Of a stretch of DNA of 14,241 bases, positions 12,143 through 14,241 are shown piece by piece (positions within the stretch are counted from its first letter, which is position 1; the number at the start of each line of letters is the position of its first letter). The stretch covers positions 1 to 14,241 of the forward strand of contig JBOGFJ010000234.1 of assembly GCA_050743385.1 (NCBI GenBank), in the 5' to 3' direction. The stretch is from JACDBD01 sp050743385 (GTDB lineage: Bacteria > Actinomycetota > Acidimicrobiia > IMCC26256 > JACDBD01). Below the pieces are notes generated by a model, which was given only the letters and a program-made list of their open reading frames with translations, had not been told where the DNA came from and searched no databases. The position numbers and the translations under genes were made by a program.

Positions 12143-13644
12143 TGCGGGCGCTCCTGTCGGTGTACGACAAGACTGGCATCGCCGAGCTCGCGCGCGGTCT
12201 GCATGACCTCGGGGTCGAGCTGGTGTCGTCGGGCGGCACGGCGGCGGCGGTCACCCAGGCCGGTCTCCCGGTCACCGCGGTCGAGGAGGTCACCGGCGCG
12301 CCCGAGATGCTCGACCACCGCGTGGTCACGCTGCACCCGAAGATCCACGGTGGCATCCTCGCCGATCGCAGCAAGGAGTCGCACCGCGCTGATCTCGAGG
12401 CGCACGGCATCGCGCCGTTCGATCTGGTGGTGTCGAACCTCTACCCGTTCCGGGAACACCCCGACATCGAGACCATCGACATCGGTGGCCCCGCGATGGT
12501 GCGGGCGGCGGCAAAGAACCACGCCTGGGTCGCGATCGTCACCGATCCGGCGCAGTACGACGACGTGCTCGCCGAGCTGCGGGCCAGCCGCGGCAAGCTC
12601 GGCGACGACACCCGCCGCCGCCTTGCGCTCGAAGCGTTCGCGCACACGGCTGCGTATGACGCTGCCATCGTCGCTTGGCTCGAGGGCGGCGAATCGCTCC
12701 CGCGTCATCTCGTCGTCGCCCTCGAACGCACCGGTGAGCAACTCCGTTACGGCGAGAACCCGCACCAGCAGGCCGCTCGGTATCGCACAGTCGGCGAGCG
12801 CAGCTGGTGGGACGACGTCGTGCAGCACGGCGGTCTCGCGCTCTCGTACCTCAACCTGTACGACACCGAGGCGGCGTGGCAGCTCGTGCACGACCTCGGC
12901 GATCGTGCCGCCTGCGCCATCATCAAGCACGCCAACCCCTGTGGCGTGGCGGTGGCCGACGACCTCGAGACCGCGTACGCGCTCGCGCTCGCGTGCGACG
13001 AGAAGTCGGCATTCGGCGGCATCGTCGCGCTCGGTCGATCGGTCGACGAGGCGACCGTGGCTGCCATGGTCGCGGGCCCGCAGGCCGACGTGGTGATCGC
13101 ACCCGGGTACGGCTCCGGCGCGGTCGAGGCGTTGGCGAAGAAGCGCAGGAACACGCGCGTGCTCGAGGCGCCCGCGCCGGGGCGTGAGACGCTCGACTTC
13201 CGCCAGATCTCGGGCGGCTTCCTCGTGCAGCAGCCGCACCACTTCGCCACCGGTCGTGACGACTGGCGCGTCGTCACGAAGCGCGCGCCGACCACCGAGG
13301 AGTGGCTCGATGCCGAGCTCGCGTGGCGCCTCGTGGGCCACGTGAAGTCGAACTCGATCGTCCTGGTGAAGGGCGGGCAGGCGGTCGGCATCGGTGCCGG
13401 TCAGCAGAGCCGGGTCGACGCCGCCGAGCTCGCCGCCCGCAAGGCCGACGGGAGGGCACGAGGCGGGGCGTCGGCGAGCGACGCCTTCTACCCGTTCGCC
13501 GACGGCATCGACGCCGCCGCTGCTGCCGGCGTCGCCGTCGTCGTGCAGCCGGGGGGCGCCATGCGCGACGACGAGCTCATCGCCCACGCCGACGACCTCG
13601 GGCTCGCGATGGTCTTCACCGGCGAACGCCACTTCCTCCACTGA
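12142..13644 (+). CDS. purH: Bifunctional AICAR transformylase / IMP cyclohydrolase
   Basis: A 500-residue enzyme for the last two steps of IMP synthesis. The N-terminal MGS-like cyclohydrolase domain (about 1-195) starts RALLSVYDKTGIAELARGL and has VELVSSGGTA (25-34), DHRVVTLHPKIHGGILADR (58-76) and SNLYPF (98-103). The transformylase domain (about 200-500) has RYGENPHQQAA (202-212), IIKHANPCGVA (260-270) with the catalytic Lys262-His263 pair, SAFGGIVALGR (288-298), HVKSNSIVLVKGGQAVGIGA, DAFYPFADGI and the terminal FTGERHFLH. The length is slightly short of E. coli PurH (529) but normal for actinobacteria. The ATG at 12142 overlaps the purN stop by one base. A long GC-rich hairpin 19 bases after its stop probably ends the purNH transcript. 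Confidence 0.97.
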   Translation: MRALLSVYDKTGIAELARGLHDLGVELVSSGGTAAAVTQAGLPVTAVEEVTGAPEMLDHRVVTLHPKIHGGILADRSKESHRADLEAHGIAPFDLVVSNLYPFREHPDIETIDIGGPAMVRAAAKNHAWVAIVTDPAQYDDVLAELRASRGKLGDDTRRRLALEAFAHTAAYDAAIVAWLEGGESLPRHLVVALERTGEQLRYGENPHQQAARYRTVGERSWWDDVVQHGGLALSYLNLYDTEAAWQLVHDLGDRAACAIIKHANPCGVAVADDLETAYALALACDEKSAFGGIVALGRSVDEATVAAMVAGPQADVVIAPGYGSGAVEALAKKRRNTRVLEAPAPGRETLDFRQISGGFLVQQPHHFATGRDDWRVVTKRAPTTEEWLDAELAWRLVGHVKSNSIVLVKGGQAVGIGAGQQSRVDAAELAARKADGRARGGASASDAFYPFADGIDAAAAAGVAVVVQPGGAMRDDELIAHADDLGLAMVFTGERHFLH

Positions 13645-13662
13645 CCGGTCGACCTCCCGATC

Positions 13663-13704
13663 CTGCGCGCCTTGCGCGCCGGAAGTGGCGCGCTCAGCGC
13701 GCAG
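13663..13704. terminator. Long bidirectional hairpin between purH and the L,D-transpeptidase gene
   Basis: CTGCGCGC (13663-13670) pairs with GCGCGCAG (13697-13704). After a 3x3 internal loop, GCGCGCC (13674-13680) pairs with GGCGCGC (13687-13693) around a 6-base loop. The 15 pairs lie between two convergent stops (13644 and 13718), where a terminator serving both strands is expected. There is no T run on either side. Confidence 0.7.
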
Positions 13705-13717
13705 GTTCGGGGCGGAG

Positions 13718-14241
13718 TCAGTGGATCGTGACGGGAGTGCCGATCGGCATGGTCGTCGCCAGGGTGGTGATCACGTCGTTCGGGACGCGCACGCAACCGT
13801 GTGAGACGGCCTGCCCGATGCTGGCGGGGTCGTTGGTGCCGTGGACGCCGATCTGGCCGTCGCCGCCGGCGAAGTCGGTCAGCTTGTTCGAGTAGCCCGA
13901 CAAGCCGATCGCGTACGGCCCGTAGTCGTGGTCCGGGTCGCCCGTCTCGAGCAGGTCGGTCACGAAGAACCGGCCCGTCGGTGTCGGGACGTCGGGCGCA
14001 CCGATCGCGACCGTGGTCTGGAGCACGACGTCGTCGCCTGATCGCAGCGTCAGCGTGCGCGCTCCCAGGTCGACCTCGACGTGGTGGTCGACCATCTGGA
14101 GCTCGACGTCGGCGCGCCGGATCCATCCGGTCGAGCCGTTCGGGCGGCCCGGCACCAGCACGTGCAGTGAGTCGCCGCTCTCGTCGAGCACAAGGAACGC
14201 CTGGCGGAAGCCGAAGGTGCTCGTACCGGAGACTGCGAGGA
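13718..14241 (-). CDS. L,D-transpeptidase (YkuD domain), partial, N-terminus outside window
   Basis: The minus strand is open from the right edge to the TGA at 13718, giving 174 codons without a start that must be used; GTG at 14191 lies inside conserved-looking sequence (GTSTFGFRQAFLVLDESGD), so the gene continues past the edge. The first part, ending STGWIRRADVEL, looks like an SH3-like repeat. The YkuD catalytic domain follows: VEVDLGARTLTL, then TPTGRFFVTDLL, HGTND (codons at about 13829-13843) and SHGCVRVPN with the nucleophile Cys at 13793-13795. Such enzymes make 3-3 crosslinks in peptidoglycan or attach proteins to it, acting outside the membrane after export; any signal peptide would be beyond the window. 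The C-terminus ends at once after the domain (IGTPVTIH). Family assignment is secure, cell-wall substrate is inferred. Confidence 0.93.
   Translation of the reverse strand, partial: LAVSGTSTFGFRQAFLVLDESGDSLHVLVPGRPNGSTGWIRRADVELQMVDHHVEVDLGARTLTLRSGDDVVLQTTVAIGAPDVPTPTGRFFVTDLLETGDPDHDYGPYAIGLSGYSNKLTDFAGGDGQIGVHGTNDPASIGQAVSHGCVRVPNDVITTLATTMPIGTPVTIH

Noticed and set aside
12100..13641. Open frame of 513 codons on the minus strand opposite purH
   Set aside because: Shadow of a certain gene in GC-rich DNA; no domain or ribosome site supports it.
1..14241. Mobile elements, CRISPR, defence or toxin-antitoxin genes
   Set aside because: No transposase, integrase, terminal repeats, regularly spaced repeats or shift in codon use was seen anywhere in the window.

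Overview
This is a gene-dense, high-GC bacterial chromosome segment of ordinary housekeeping character. Codons strongly prefer G or C at the third position, genes often overlap by 1-4 bases, and several starts are GTG. A TAnnnT hexamer sits 6-8 bases before many starts, a pattern expected of leaderless mRNAs. Together with the gene order this points to an actinomycete, most likely a deep lineage such as Acidimicrobiia (inference). The order pcrA/uvrD ... sucC-sucD ... small membrane proteins ... purN-purH parallels the Mycobacterium tuberculosis block uvrD1 (Rv0949) to purH (Rv0957), so this is a conserved actinobacterial neighbourhood with lineage-specific insertions.

Layout. 1-675 (minus): a small coiled-coil protein followed by a flavin-reductase-like FMN-binding protein cut by the left edge. 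723-1160 (plus): D-aminoacyl-tRNA deacylase, divergent from that pair. 1290-1601: a small protein of unknown function. 1651-5121 (plus): a tight operon of PcrA/UvrD helicase, an MgtC-family membrane protein and an OsmC-family protein. 5118-5579 (minus): a membrane-anchored protein that looks like a Rieske domain that has lost half its cluster ligands. 5665-6081 (plus): a stand-alone cobalamin-binding subunit of the methylmalonyl-CoA mutase type. 6204-8562 (plus): sucC-sucD-DUF4190 with GTGA and ATGA overlaps. 8543-9154 (minus): a DUF4202 protein. 9164-11447 (minus): three membrane proteins, two of them probably paralogous. 11582-13644 (plus): purN-purH. 13718 to the right edge (minus): an L,D-transpeptidase whose N-terminus lies outside the window.

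How the genes relate. SucCD interconverts succinyl-CoA and succinate. The B12 subunit just upstream belongs to an enzyme family that makes acyl-CoA isomers such as succinyl-CoA, so co-location makes metabolic sense, although no mutase catalytic subunit is present here. PurN and PurH carry out the two 10-formyl-THF-dependent steps of purine synthesis plus IMP ring closure. PcrA, Dtd and OsmC serve DNA repair, translation proofreading and peroxide detoxification. The membrane proteins and the L,D-transpeptidase relate to the cell envelope.

No tRNA, rRNA, CRISPR array, insertion sequence, phage gene or defence system was seen, and no stretch longer than about 135 bases lacks a gene. I found no clear new multi-gene system. 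The most interesting items are the degenerate Rieske-like protein, the recurrent leaderless-promoter pattern, the orphan B12 subunit beside sucCD, and the paralogous membrane-protein pair in the slot of the mycobacterial 34-kDa antigen.
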